Program-made: the position numbers and the translations under genes
Notes under the pieces: generated by a model
The model's input: only the letters and a program-made list of their open reading frames with translations
Databases searched by the model: none
What the model was told of the DNA's origin: nothing
Assembly: GCA_017934175.1 (NCBI GenBank)
Contig: JAGBKB010000068.1
Coordinates: 1-61,867, forward strand
Direction: 5' to 3'
From: Lachnospiraceae bacterium
GTDB taxonomy: Bacteria; Bacillota; Clostridia; Lachnospirales; Lachnospiraceae
DNA: 61,867 bases
Shown: piece after piece, positions 18,159-27,625 of the stretch
Layout of the letters: each line of letters starts with the position of its first letter
How positions within the stretch are numbered: the first letter of the stretch is position 1

Positions 18159-19388
18159 ATGATTAAAGTAAATTTTGAAAAAGCAGAAGAAATTAAAAAT
18201 CTAAGCAAACACATTGATGGAGCGAAAACTCATATCTCAGATTTGCTTGCAGGAAAAATTGATATGACTGGTTGGGTAGACCACCCAATCAAGTATGATA
18301 AGGAAGAGTTTAGTCGCATTAAAGAAGTTGCAAATGAAATAAAGAGTGAGGCAGAAGTTCTTGTATCTATAGGAATAGGTGGCTCATATCTTGGTGCAAA
18401 GGCTGCTATAGAATATCTTTCTGATTATTATAGTAATCGTAAGGGTGTAGAAGTAATATTTGTAGGCAATGGTCTTTCAGAAAAATATTTAAAAGAAACT
18501 CTTGATTATGTAGAAGGAAAAAATTTTTATGTAAATGTTATTAGTAAGAGTGGTGGCACTTTGGAACCTGCAGTTGCTTTTGATAAGTTTAAAGCACTTG
18601 TAGAAAAAAAGTATGGACATGATGCACTTAAAAAAAGAATTATCGCTACAACTGATAAAGCAAAAGGCATATTAAAAGAAGAAGCAGATAGAGAGGGGTA
18701 TAGAACATTTGTAGTTCCTGATGATATAGGTGGTAGATATTCTGTGCTATCTGCAGTAGGTCTTCTTCCTATCGCTTGTGCTGGATTTGATATTGATAAA
18801 CTTATGAATGGTGCAGAAAATGCAAGAAGCATTTATACTACACTTGATGAAAATAAAAATGATGCCATGAAGTATGCAATTATAAGAAATCTCTATTATG
18901 AAAATGGAAAAGACATAGAAGTATTTGCAACCTTAAGTCCAAATATGCAGTATTTTGCCGAGTGGCTTAAACAACTCTTTGGTGAGTCAGAGTGTAAAGG
19001 TAACAAAGGAATCTTCCCAGCATCACTCAATATGACTGCAGACCTTCACTCTATGGGTCAACTTATGCAAGATGGTAAGAGAAATATGTTTGAGACATTT
19101 ATAATGATAGAAAATGATTTTGATGAGACAAGAGTAAAATATAATGACAAGTTTTTTGTAAATGATTTAAATGACATAGCCCTCCGTGCAACTGAAAAGG
19201 CACACCATACTGGAAATGTCCCTGTCATAGAGATAAAAGTGGCAGAACAAAATGAGACTACTCTTGGCGAACTTTTTTACTTCTTTGAGATAAGTTGCGG
19301 CATATCAGCACTTATCCTTGGGGTAAACCCATTTAATCAGCCAGGAGTTGAGGAATATAAGAAGAATATAAAGGAATTGCTAAAATAA
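18159..19388 (+). CDS. pgi: Glucose-6-phosphate isomerase
   Basis: A 409-residue protein that interconverts glucose-6-phosphate and fructose-6-phosphate in glycolysis. Visible signatures are VSIGIGGSYLGAKAAI (phosphate-binding loop), VISKSGGTLEPAVAF, DDIGGRYSVLSAVGLLP (family signature 1), GIFPASLNMTADLHSMGQ and the C-terminal FNQPGVEEYKKN (signature 2). It is shorter than the roughly 450 residues of the Bacillus enzyme because it ends soon after signature 2, but no active-site block is missing. A GAGAGGTG ribosome site lies just before the ATG. The last 16 codons recur as an isolated fragment at 22118-22165 with different synonymous codons. Confidence 0.97.
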   Translation: MIKVNFEKAEEIKNLSKHIDGAKTHISDLLAGKIDMTGWVDHPIKYDKEEFSRIKEVANEIKSEAEVLVSIGIGGSYLGAKAAIEYLSDYYSNRKGVEVIFVGNGLSEKYLKETLDYVEGKNFYVNVISKSGGTLEPAVAFDKFKALVEKKYGHDALKKRIIATTDKAKGILKEEADREGYRTFVVPDDIGGRYSVLSAVGLLPIACAGFDIDKLMNGAENARSIYTTLDENKNDAMKYAIIRNLYYENGKDIEVFATLSPNMQYFAEWLKQLFGESECKGNKGIFPASLNMTADLHSMGQLMQDGKRNMFETFIMIENDFDETRVKYNDKFFVNDLNDIALRATEKAHHTGNVPVIEIKVAEQNETTLGELFYFFEISCGISALILGVNPFNQPGVEEYKKNIKELLK

Positions 19389-19421
19389 AAACTTGAAAAA
19401 ACTGCACAAGGAGGTTTTATT

Positions 19422-20006
19422 ATGAATAGTATAATTATAGGAACTGGTGTGATAGGAATAGCGATTTATCTCATACTCAGGATAATTCACGAAGGCTTGC
19501 ACGAATTTAAACAAGTATTCTTTTTAAATAGTAAAAATATGTTAGTTGCAGTTATCTTGGCTGACATATATGTAATATTTGATGTGCTATGCATAAAGGC
19601 AATATCAAATAGTGATGTGGTAGTAAGTTGTATTGTGATGGTTATTGCTACAACTTTATCTATAAGTTCAGCGATGCTTTATCAGCAGAAGCATTTGAAA
19701 GAATATATATATACATTTGAGATAACAACAAAGTATGCAGATAAAAGATTTGAACTTAAAGATAAGTTTAAGGAATTAAATATCCCTTATGAGTACCAAT
19801 ATTACTATTATGAAAATGACAAAAATAAAGATGAAGAGATTGCTAAAGGCATAGAGATAAATGAATTTGGCGAAGCACTTTATCATAAATATATTGTCCA
19901 TGCTTTTACGAAAGAGCATTCAAAACGACTAGAGAATGTTTTAAAAACTTATGATTATTCAACTGTAAAGTATGTGAAGACAAATACGAGTAATTATAGG
20001 GAATGA
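19422..20006 (+). CDS. Hypothetical membrane protein, 194 aa
   Basis: Three hydrophobic segments occupy the first 90 residues (about 3-20, 38-55 and 66-87). A charged soluble C-terminal half contains an unusual tyrosine run (YEYQYYYYEND). The layout of three membrane helices and a small soluble domain recalls UPF0316/DUF2179 proteins, but I see no diagnostic motif and leave it unassigned. AAGGAGG lies 8 bp before the ATG, and the gene follows pgi by 33 bp, so the two may be co-transcribed. Confidence 0.65.
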   Translation: MNSIIIGTGVIGIAIYLILRIIHEGLHEFKQVFFLNSKNMLVAVILADIYVIFDVLCIKAISNSDVVVSCIVMVIATTLSISSAMLYQQKHLKEYIYTFEITTKYADKRFELKDKFKELNIPYEYQYYYYENDKNKDEEIAKGIEINEFGEALYHKYIVHAFTKEHSKRLENVLKTYDYSTVKYVKTNTSNYRE

Positions 20007-20083
20007 TATAGAAATGAGAAAATGACTATGTTTGGTTTGACATTTAGATATAGCAAAAAAGTTCACAAAAAGTTCATAATTTT

Positions 20084-20126
20084 TTAGCACTCAACACTTG
20101 ACAGTGCTAACAATTTGTGCTATACT
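20084..20126 (+). promoter_or_regulatory. CIRCE operator overlapping the hsp20 promoter
   Basis: TTAGCACTC (20084-20092), nine bases, CAGTGCTAA (20102-20110). This is the HrcA-binding CIRCE element TTAGCACTC-N9-GAGTGCTAA with one mismatch. The promoter is TTGACA at 20098-20103, a 17-bp spacer and TATACT at 20121-20126, so bound HrcA would cover the -35. Start predicted near 20133. Confidence 0.9.
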
Positions 20127-20214
20127 ATCGCTAGAACAAAGGAAAAGAGAAGATTCAAAATCTAAACACTCCATTCTTTGCTCCTAATATTTATAAGATA
20201 AGGAGGAAATGATT

Positions 20215-20664
20215 ATGTTATTACCTAGTATTTTTGGAGAAAACTTACTTGATGATTTTATGGACTTTGGGAAAATGAGAGATTTTGAGGACATTGACAG
20301 AAAGTTGTATGGAAAGAGAGCAGGAAGAGTTATGAAGACAGATGTGAGAGAGCACGATAACAATTATGAACTCGACATCGACCTTCCAGGATTTAAAAAG
20401 GATGAAATTAATATTACTTTAAATGATGGTTACTTAACTATAGCAGCATCAAAAGGTCTTGATAAGGATGAGAAAGACCATAAGGGTAGAATTATAAGAC
20501 AAGAAAGATATGCAGGCTCTATGCAAAGAAGTTTCTATGTAGGAGATAATCTTACAGAAGAAGATATAAAAGCAAAATTTGAAAATGGACTTCTTAAACT
20601 CAATATCCCAAAGGTAGAACAAAAGAAAGTTCCAGAGAAAAAGACTATAATGATTGAAGGCTAA
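20215..20664 (+). CDS. hsp20: Hsp20 small heat-shock protein
   Basis: 149 residues of the alpha-crystallin family. The core domain runs from about residue 40 to 140 (DVREHDNNYELDIDLPGFK at its start, then GLLKLNIPK at its end), and the C-terminal tail carries the short hydrophobic motif needed for oligomerisation. Such ATP-independent holdases bind unfolding proteins during heat stress. Two ATGs are possible; I choose 20215 because AGGAGG (20201-20206) is 8 bp upstream of it but only 2 bp before 20209. It is controlled by HrcA through the CIRCE site upstream. A second, isolated copy of its last 22 codons exists at 38753-38821. Confidence 0.95.
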   Translation: MLLPSIFGENLLDDFMDFGKMRDFEDIDRKLYGKRAGRVMKTDVREHDNNYELDIDLPGFKKDEINITLNDGYLTIAASKGLDKDEKDHKGRIIRQERYAGSMQRSFYVGDNLTEEDIKAKFENGLLKLNIPKVEQKKVPEKKTIMIEG

Positions 20665-20673
20665 ATAAAAAAG

Positions 20674-20705
20674 CCCAGAGAGAAATTACACTCTCTGGGT
20701 TTTTT
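20674..20705 (+). terminator. Terminator after hsp20
   Basis: Nine-bp perfect stem CCCAGAGAG/CTCTCTGGG with an 8-base loop and six Ts. Confidence 0.9.
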
Positions 20706-20794
20706 ATTGCAAATTACAATATAATATGTTATATTAAATTTGCCTTGATTCATATTACAAAAGTTTGAGTAAATGGATATAAAAGGAGAATGAA

Positions 20795-21907
20795 GTGAAT
20801 AAATATAATTTGGCAATATGGATTTTGTTGCCGCTAATCATAGAAGCAATTTTTATCTTTGTTAGAATTAAATATAGCGACTATTTGCAATCAAAAATGT
20901 TTTTTATACTCACGTTGATTAAAGCCATATTATTTGTCGTTATAGCGTTTGTGACAATATCTATAGACAATGTCTTTACTGTAAGGACTACATACTTGTT
21001 TGGTGCTATGTATATAGTTATATTGTCTAATACTATAACAAATATTATAATGAGAATTGTCAATATCTTCTATAAAAATAATAATTTAGTAGCATATAAT
21101 ATATTGGCTTTAGTAGTTATGATTATTATATTTACATACGGAACTATTAATAGTCAAACAATAAAACCAAATTACTTGACATTTGATTCACATAAAGTTA
21201 AAAAGAATCATACATTTGTATTCATGTCTGATATTCATTATCCAACTGCTCAATTTAAAAGTAGTGTTAAATCTGCACTTGATGAAATTAAAAAAATTAA
21301 TCCTGAATTTATTTTGCTCGGTGGTGATATAACAGATGAATTTACAACTTATGAAGATATGAAAGAGATATATGAAAGTATTGGTGCCTTGCAGATACCT
21401 ACATTTTATATATATGGAAATCACGATAGGCAAAATAAGGCCTATAAAATTGGTAGAACAGAATTTGATGTTAATGAACTTGAAAAAGTAATTAAAGATA
21501 ATGGGATTACTATTTTAAAAGATGAATGGCAGTATGTAAGCGAAGATTTAATTATTGTTGGTCGAGAAGATGTAAGTGAAAAGCAAAATAGAAAAAAAGT
21601 AGAGGACATTAAAAATTGGCCAGAGGATGCATATATTATATGTGTTGACCATAGTCCATATCAAAGAAAAGATATGATGGAACTCGGAGCAGATTTGCAG
21701 TTATCGGGTCATACCCATGCGGGACAGTTATTTCCATTAAAGACAATTTATAAGCCAGCAGTTAAATATGTATATGGGAAATATCTAATAAATAGTTCAC
21801 CATACAATAAATACTTATATGTAAGCAGTGGATTTTCAGGTTGGGTTTTGCCATTTAGAAATGAAGAGCATTGTAATTATGAGGTAATCAATTTAAGGAA
21901 TAACTAA
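20795..21907 (+). CDS. Membrane-anchored metallophosphoesterase (YkuE-like)
   Basis: 370 residues with four N-terminal membrane helices (about 1-115) and an extracytoplasmic calcineurin-like phosphoesterase domain. Metal-binding motifs are in order: SDIH, GGDITDE, GNHD, and GHTHAGQ at the end, with DHSP between. All metal ligands are present, so it should be active; related proteins hydrolyse lipid-linked or nucleotide phosphates, but the substrate is not evident. The start is a GTG with AAGGAG six bases upstream; an ATG 5 bp earlier is followed immediately by a stop. It stands alone after the hsp20 terminator. Confidence 0.88.
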   Translation: MNKYNLAIWILLPLIIEAIFIFVRIKYSDYLQSKMFFILTLIKAILFVVIAFVTISIDNVFTVRTTYLFGAMYIVILSNTITNIIMRIVNIFYKNNNLVAYNILALVVMIIIFTYGTINSQTIKPNYLTFDSHKVKKNHTFVFMSDIHYPTAQFKSSVKSALDEIKKINPEFILLGGDITDEFTTYEDMKEIYESIGALQIPTFYIYGNHDRQNKAYKIGRTEFDVNELEKVIKDNGITILKDEWQYVSEDLIIVGREDVSEKQNRKKVEDIKNWPEDAYIICVDHSPYQRKDMMELGADLQLSGHTHAGQLFPLKTIYKPAVKYVYGKYLINSSPYNKYLYVSSGFSGWVLPFRNEEHCNYEVINLRNN

Positions 21908-22106
21908 AAGGTTGGCATTTAGAAAAATGCAAAGTGAAAAATCCTTTATCAGAAAAGACTATAAGAAAATTATTAAATGAATACAATATGTATCACAAGA
22001 CTCATTTAATAACGACTGATAACAAGATAAACCTTTTAAAAGATGAGATTGAGCAAATAAATAAGTAGTAATAGAGAAAAAATTTTAATTTTAATATTTA
22101 TGTATA
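21908..22106 (+). other. Gene-remnant stretch without an intact ORF
   Basis: No complete gene is visible. One open stretch (about 21930-22068) encodes NPLSEKTIRKLLNEYN and continues to EIEQINK before a TAG. It looks like the end of a protein whose front is missing. I do not recognise the family. Confidence 0.4.
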
Positions 22107-22117
22107 ATGGTGAACCT

Positions 22118-22165
22118 CCTGGTGTGGAGGAGTATAAGAAGAATATCAAGGAGCTGTTGAAATAA
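22118..22165 (+). pseudogene. Orphan 3' end of a second pgi gene
   Basis: Fifteen codons plus stop encode PGVEEYKKNIKELLK, identical to the end of the intact Pgi at 18159-19388. At least seven codons differ synonymously (for example GGT GTG GAG GAG against GGA GTT GAG GAA). The fragment is therefore a diverged copy or comes from a related strain, not a recent local duplication. Upstream sequence is unrelated to pgi. Confidence 0.85.
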
Positions 22166-22222
22166 AGTCAAAAATATTTCAGTAATAGCATTTATTGGTT
22201 TATAGGTGTACAAGGGGATAAT

Positions 22223-23854
22223 ATGAAGAAAATAGTGCTTATAACAATATTGATAATAAGTTTTATATTAATATCTTGCAATAAACAAGTTGTGGATACT
22301 AGATATGAAACAAATGACAACTATGATTCTAATAGCAATTATAGAATGGAGCAAAGCTTTAAAGAGATGGAAATACCGAACTATTTATACTTTCATATGA
22401 TAAATGGGGAAGATATTTATTTAGACTTGGACGGAAATATTTTTATACAAAAAGAAGAAAAGAAAAAGATATTGGCAACAATTCACATAGGTTATGGATC
22501 TGATAATTTAAGAGAGCTACAAGAATTTATAGATTATTTTAAAAAATATGAAGACAAAGAAGGAAATTTATATATTCATGATTCGAATGAATACTCTGAA
22601 AAATCATTATATAGAATAGATAACAGCTTTAATGTTGAATTTATTTCAAATAGAATCACAACACCATTAATACTTGATGGTGTATTTTATTATGTAAATG
22701 TAGACCCTTGGCAAGTAGTAAAATACGAAAACAATCAAAAACAAATTATAATGGAGGAAGAAGGATATCGATATGCGATTGAAATTAATCAGGACAATTT
22801 ATTACTAATTACTAAGAAACGATTTTATGATTATAAGGTGTATTTTGATTACTATATCTATAAAGATTACAGCCTTACAAAAACTGATAACCTAAAACAA
22901 AAAGAAGATGAATACAAAAAGGAAAAAAGAATAAATAAAAAAACCATCAACATTGAAAAAATAGAGAATTATAAAAGCCCAAACCTTGACAACAATTATG
23001 TAAACGAAGATATAGATTTAGAGAATAAAAAGAATGATGATAAATCAGATGAACTTATTAAATCAAGTTATTTATATTTTTATGATGATGGAAGCGTAAG
23101 CTATTATTTTAATGGTAAACAAGTAACAGGTACACTTGTGTTTGTAGAAGGAAATATGGAAACTAATAAAGGACCTATATGTTTTTCTGATACTTATGCA
23201 TATTATTTTGGTCCTGGTGGAAAAGCGATGCCAAGTGGGAAAATATCACCATATGACAGCCAACGATTTGAGACGGATTCTAGTTATAGAATTTTAAAAA
23301 GTTGCACACATGTATATGATATTCTGACCAAGAATAAAAATAAATACGAGATATATAACAATTACTTCTTAATGGGGAAATATGAACAAGATGATATCCA
23401 AGAAAATGGCAAAGAAGATATAAAGTGGATGGTACTGGAAGATAATGGAAGTGAAGTTTTGTTACTCTCAAGATATATTTTAGATTATATGACATATGAC
23501 GAAAAATATTTGAATAATGCTTTTTATAATACAGCATTCACAGAAGAAGAAAAATCTAAAATAGTAACCAAAAACGGAAAAGTTAAATTATTTTTAATAA
23601 ATGAAGAAATATTAAAAAAACATTATGAGGGGCACTACAAAAATGAGAAGTTTGCTTTTTTGAGCGCTATACCAACAAACCATGTGATAAATAAAGGAAT
23701 TGAACTGCATAAGGAAGATGATATTAATTATCATCATGCCGATTATCAGATAGATAATTTTAAATATGTTGACAGTGAGGGCAAAATACTTAATATAGAC
23801 AATATGGATCAGAAACATGGGGTTAGACCTGCTATGTGGGTTAAAAAGGAGTAA
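22223..23854 (+). CDS. Lipoprotein with C-terminal DUF6273-like domain
   Basis: 543 residues. A lipoprotein signal peptide (MKKIVLITILIISFILISC, lipobox LISC) is followed by a long acidic, Asn/Lys-rich region that may form a beta-propeller-like structure. The C-terminus reads KWMVLEDNGSEVLLLSRYILD, then NAFYNTAFTEEEKSKI and finally GVRPAMWVKKE, the pattern of DUF6273. That domain is common in Clostridia surface proteins and has no known function. The gene lies 4 bp before the next DUF6273 gene, so the pair is probably one transcript. The Pgi-tail scar sits 58 bp upstream, suggesting that the pair arrived by insertion. Confidence 0.75.
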   Translation: MKKIVLITILIISFILISCNKQVVDTRYETNDNYDSNSNYRMEQSFKEMEIPNYLYFHMINGEDIYLDLDGNIFIQKEEKKKILATIHIGYGSDNLRELQEFIDYFKKYEDKEGNLYIHDSNEYSEKSLYRIDNSFNVEFISNRITTPLILDGVFYYVNVDPWQVVKYENNQKQIIMEEEGYRYAIEINQDNLLLITKKRFYDYKVYFDYYIYKDYSLTKTDNLKQKEDEYKKEKRINKKTINIEKIENYKSPNLDNNYVNEDIDLENKKNDDKSDELIKSSYLYFYDDGSVSYYFNGKQVTGTLVFVEGNMETNKGPICFSDTYAYYFGPGGKAMPSGKISPYDSQRFETDSSYRILKSCTHVYDILTKNKNKYEIYNNYFLMGKYEQDDIQENGKEDIKWMVLEDNGSEVLLLSRYILDYMTYDEKYLNNAFYNTAFTEEEKSKIVTKNGKVKLFLINEEILKKHYEGHYKNEKFAFLSAIPTNHVINKGIELHKEDDINYHHADYQIDNFKYVDSEGKILNIDNMDQKHGVRPAMWVKKE

Positions 23855-23857
23855 GGT

Positions 23858-25837
23858 ATGGAAGGATTACACCAATTTGCTGAGGTAATGCGGTTTATTT
23901 ATAGGATACAGGTATTCATTATTTTTAGCATAACGATTACTTTTTTAGTTTTTATATATAAGACATATGAAAGAGGTAAAAAAATTAAAGTTTTACTAAT
24001 CTTATTTTTGTTGTGGATGTATTATGTGGCTAATTTCTTTTTTTATTGGCAGATACATTATGTGGAACAAAATATCAAAGCAAAATATTATTTATTGATA
24101 AAAGATTATGGCAAAGCAATGGATGCATATCTTGATATACAAGTATATGATGCGATTGAAAGTAAAATTGAGGATACATATATTAAAGGGGTTGCATATT
24201 ATTATGATAATGCCAAATATAGAGAATGTATAAAGTTTATAGACAAAACAGAAGATAAATATTATGATTTTATTAGGCATGATGAACAGTTTAAACCTTG
24301 GAAGATGTATGATTTTGACTATATGTTAAATTCATATAAGGGATTATACAGTGAAGCTAAAGCAAAAAATGAAAAGCAAGAGATTTTTGACATTATTGTT
24401 GAAATAAAAGACAGATACAAAAATGATTTTGATGTGATAGAAAAAGCGGGATTTGATTTTTATTATGATTTTAACAAATATGAAGCTTTTGATTATATAA
24501 AAGATAAAGGGAGTGTTTATTTTGGTACAATAGGAATGAGCGAAATGGGGCTTTCCGCTATGAAAAGAGAAGTGGGCTGGAGGCTTTTATATAGAGAAGA
24601 AAACAAAATTTATTTATTATGTGATACGGTTCTTATTTCAAGATATTTGAATGAAAAAAAAGTAGATGCACTAAAATATGAGAACACAGACATGTATAGT
24701 TTCCTAAATGATCTTTTATATAATGAAATGCTTGATGAGAAAGAAAAAGAAGCAATAATAAAAATAGATAATGAATATATATCTTTATTGAGTGAAGAAA
24801 TAATCAACAAAATGATAGATGATAATAAGGGGCAGTATTTAAATGATTTGATAGATAGGGTTCCTATATCATATTTGGTTGACCCTAAAAACGGTGGTTC
24901 AAGTCAAAGGTTTTGGATAAAATCAGATATTATAAATGGAGAAGCTAAATATATAGTTAATACAAGTGGGAATAAAGTAAATATATCTTATGTAAATGCA
25001 ACAAGGAACGATATTAATATATTACCAGTAATATGCGTAAACACTGATATTATAAGAGAATATGGAGCTTTGGAAAGACAAAAACAAGATGAAGAAAAAC
25101 ATGAAGAGGAAATTGCACAAGAAAAAGAATTGGTTAGAAAAGACGAACAAAGCAAAGCATATAGTATAGAGTTAAGAGAAAAGATTAAAGCCATGAAAAG
25201 CATTAAGGAATATAGTGATGATGCAACCATAGATGATTTTGACACATTAATAATCGGAGATAGAAAGGAGAAAATAGGAAAACGCGAAGAAGATATGCCA
25301 ATAGCATGGATTTTGCTTGAAAAAGATGACAATAAAGCACTGCTACTAAGTAAGTATTCTTTATTTAAGGATCTATATGAACAAGAGTATGTATTTGATA
25401 TTAACTTTGGAGATATAAGAAAGTTTAACTTTATAGATGAAGTGAGTAGACTCGATGTAATATGGGAAAGACTTTTTAATGACGATGAAAAAAAGTATAT
25501 ACTAGAAACAGAATTGACTGTATCAAAAAATGATATGTTTCCTGTGAATAATGATTTAAGAAAGGTAAAAACGAAATTATTTTTCCTAAGCATAGACGAA
25601 ATTAAAAAATATTTTACAAATGACAAAGGAGAAACACTATCTAATAAATTAAAAACTTTATGTGAAGGCATTGAGAGTGATGATTATGGTAATGAATTAG
25701 GCTGGTGGCTTCGCGATATAGGGAAACTTTGGTGGACAGCTGCATATATTGATAGTGAGGGAAACTTATGTGAAAAAGGAGTCTTGGCTAGTAAATATTT
25801 AGGACAACGGGTTGCTATGTGGGTGGGGTATAAATAA
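23858..25837 (+). CDS. Membrane-anchored protein with two DUF6273-like domains
   Basis: 659 residues. Two membrane helices near the N-terminus (about 13-33 and 43-65) are followed by a helical TPR-like region (about 75-200). A degenerate DUF6273-like unit comes next (WRLLYREENKIYLLCDTVLISRYL to LPVICVN), then a Lys/Glu coiled segment and a second unit (IAWILLEKDDNKALLLSKY to RVAMWVGYK). It starts 4 bp after the lipoprotein gene. The two products probably act together at the cell surface. No enzymatic motif is visible. Confidence 0.7.
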   Translation: MEGLHQFAEVMRFIYRIQVFIIFSITITFLVFIYKTYERGKKIKVLLILFLLWMYYVANFFFYWQIHYVEQNIKAKYYLLIKDYGKAMDAYLDIQVYDAIESKIEDTYIKGVAYYYDNAKYRECIKFIDKTEDKYYDFIRHDEQFKPWKMYDFDYMLNSYKGLYSEAKAKNEKQEIFDIIVEIKDRYKNDFDVIEKAGFDFYYDFNKYEAFDYIKDKGSVYFGTIGMSEMGLSAMKREVGWRLLYREENKIYLLCDTVLISRYLNEKKVDALKYENTDMYSFLNDLLYNEMLDEKEKEAIIKIDNEYISLLSEEIINKMIDDNKGQYLNDLIDRVPISYLVDPKNGGSSQRFWIKSDIINGEAKYIVNTSGNKVNISYVNATRNDINILPVICVNTDIIREYGALERQKQDEEKHEEEIAQEKELVRKDEQSKAYSIELREKIKAMKSIKEYSDDATIDDFDTLIIGDRKEKIGKREEDMPIAWILLEKDDNKALLLSKYSLFKDLYEQEYVFDINFGDIRKFNFIDEVSRLDVIWERLFNDDEKKYILETELTVSKNDMFPVNNDLRKVKTKLFFLSIDEIKKYFTNDKGETLSNKLKTLCEGIESDDYGNELGWWLRDIGKLWWTAAYIDSEGNLCEKGVLASKYLGQRVAMWVGYK

Positions 25838-25900
25838 AAAGGTTCCAGTTTATTTTGTATATTTTGATTTTTGCAAGTTGACTTGCAAAATCTCTGCAAG

Positions 25901-25982
25901 AAGTGTCAAATTTGACCACTTTTATGCAAAAATAAGTGTCAAATTTGACTATTTTTATGCAAAAAAAAGTGTCAAATTCGAC
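25901..25982. repeat. Three 33-bp direct repeats with palindromic core
   Basis: AAGTGTCAAATTTGAC occurs at 25901 and 25934, and with one change (TTCGAC) at 25967, exactly 33 bp apart. The core GTCAAATTTGAC is a perfect 12-bp palindrome. The array ends 9 bp before the -35 of the DUF4143 ATPase promoter. Three helical turns between sites would place bound dimers on the same DNA face. Confidence 0.85.
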
Positions 25983-25990
25983 TAACTTAG

Positions 25991-26025
25991 TTGACAAATG
26001 GCTTAAAATATAGTAAATTCTAGAT
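25991..26025 (+). promoter_or_regulatory. Leaderless promoter of the first DUF4143 ATPase
   Basis: TTGACA at 25991-25996, a 17-bp spacer and TAAATT at 26014-26019. The ATG at 26026 lies at the expected transcription start, seven bases after the -10, and no Shine-Dalgarno site is present. Confidence 0.7.
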
Positions 26026-27351
26026 ATGTTAAAGAGAAAAATATACAAAAATTTATTGGAATGGAAAGTTGATAGAGAACATAAGCCTTTGTTGGTAAAA
26101 GGGGCTAGACAGGTTGGCAAGACATTCATAATAAAAGAATTTGGTAAAAATGAGTATAAAAGTCTCATTCATTTGGATTTTATAAAAAATCCAGAATATA
26201 AAATTATATTTGAAAATGAATTAACTCCCGAATTTATATATGAACAAATTTCCATAAGAGTTAAAGATGCAAAATTTATTGAAAACGACACTCTTATTTT
26301 TTTAGATGAAATACAAAATTGCCCTAAAGCTAGAACTGCATTAAAATATCTTAGAGAAGATAAAAGATATGACATTATTGCATCTGGTTCACTTCTTGGT
26401 ATAAGATATAAAGAAGAGAAAGAATACTTTTCGGTTCCAGTAGGTAGCGAGACTGATATAGAAATGTTCCCTTTAGATTTTGAAGAATTTTTGTGGGCAA
26501 ATGGTATAGATGATTCTAAAATAAAAATCTTAAATAAATATTTTGTGTCAAGAGAGAAAGTTCCAAGCGATGTGAATGAAAAGTATATGAGATACTTTAA
26601 AACATATATGTTTGTGGGAGGTATGCCAGAAGCTGTAAACACCTACATAGAAAATCAAAATATTGAAGCCGTAAATAAAAAACAAAATGAATTATTAAAA
26701 AATTATCAAGATGATATAATGCACTATGCTCCAAGTAATATGAAACAAAACATATTAAAATGCTATAACTCAATTCCAGAACAATTATCAAAAGACTACA
26801 AGAAGTTTCAATATAGCATTGTGGAGAAAAGAGGCACAGCAAAAAAATTTGAAAATCCAATTACGTGGCTTATTGAAGCTGGAATGGCTAAAAAGTGCAT
26901 AAATGTTTCCACTCCAGAATTCCCACTGAGGACACATGAAAAAGCAGAAGCATTTAAAATATATATGACTGATATAGGATTGCTTACTTGCTTATATGGA
27001 TTCAATACTCAGAAAGCAATTATAACTGATGAATTAAAAACAACCGCAAAGGGTGGTATATATGAAAATGCAGCATTTACACAACTGATGAGTAAGTTCG
27101 AAAAAATGTATTACTATAAAAATGAGAACAACACACAAGAAATTGAATTTGTATTTGAAGATGAAACCGAAATAATTCCAATCGAAGTTAAATCAAAAAA
27201 TGGCGCAACGATTTCTTTAAATGATTTCATAGAAAAATACAATCCAGAAGTTGCATACAAAATAATTGATGGAAATGTAGGAGTTGTAGGTACTAAATTA
27301 ACAATCCCATATTATATGCTAATGTTTGATTTTAGAAAAATGAGTAGTTGA
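26026..27351 (+). CDS. AAA ATPase with DUF4143 domain (copy 1)
   Basis: 441 residues. An N-terminal AAA_14-type ATPase carries Walker A GARQVGKT (about residues 27-34) and Walker B TLIFLDEIQNC (about 90-100). The C-terminal DUF4143 region includes a PD-(D/E)XK-like strand pattern (EIEFVFEDETEIIPIEVKSKNG), which suggests a nuclease fold, although the family is uncharacterised. A palindromic repeat array and a leaderless promoter lie just upstream. Two related genes occur at 41922-43223 and 53543-54760. Such genes are common in accessory regions of gut and oral Clostridia; no biological role is established. Confidence 0.85.
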   Translation: MLKRKIYKNLLEWKVDREHKPLLVKGARQVGKTFIIKEFGKNEYKSLIHLDFIKNPEYKIIFENELTPEFIYEQISIRVKDAKFIENDTLIFLDEIQNCPKARTALKYLREDKRYDIIASGSLLGIRYKEEKEYFSVPVGSETDIEMFPLDFEEFLWANGIDDSKIKILNKYFVSREKVPSDVNEKYMRYFKTYMFVGGMPEAVNTYIENQNIEAVNKKQNELLKNYQDDIMHYAPSNMKQNILKCYNSIPEQLSKDYKKFQYSIVEKRGTAKKFENPITWLIEAGMAKKCINVSTPEFPLRTHEKAEAFKIYMTDIGLLTCLYGFNTQKAIITDELKTTAKGGIYENAAFTQLMSKFEKMYYYKNENNTQEIEFVFEDETEIIPIEVKSKNGATISLNDFIEKYNPEVAYKIIDGNVGVVGTKLTIPYYMLMFDFRKMSS

Positions 27352-27393
27352 TAAATAATTAACGAAGATTTAAAAAAGCATAGAACATTTTAA

Positions 27394-27613
27394 ATCACCC
27401 CAAGTTCAAGGAACTTGAGAATTATGTTGCACATGGGAATACATCAATACTTAAACATAGTATAGATGTGGCAAGTTTAAGTCTTAAGATTGTAGATAAA
27501 TTGAAATTGAAAGTAAACAAAGATGAACTTATAAGGTCCGCACTTTTGCAGGATTTATTATAAGCATCGTTGATAAGATTTGTTCGCTGAGAGAGACATT
27601 TCAAAGAAAACAA
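27394..27613 (+). pseudogene. Remnant of an HD-domain hydrolase gene
   Basis: The translation HPKFKELENYVAHGNTSILK and what follows match the HD protein at 28972-29421 up to SALLQDLL, where a stop occurs. After a deletion of about 50 codons, IVDKICSLRETF matches the last part. The catalytic His-Asp has become Gln-Asp. The gene is clearly dead. Confidence 0.75.
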
Positions 27614-27625
27614 ATAACATAGGGT

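Noticed and set aside
22118-22165. A small functional peptide gene
   Set aside because: The peptide is identical to the Pgi C-terminus and has no start codon or ribosome site of its own, so it is a remnant.
25901-25982. A short CRISPR array
   Set aside because: There are only three units, the sequence between them is almost the same (CTTTTATGCAAAAA), the core is a palindrome and no cas gene is near. Operator repeats explain it better.
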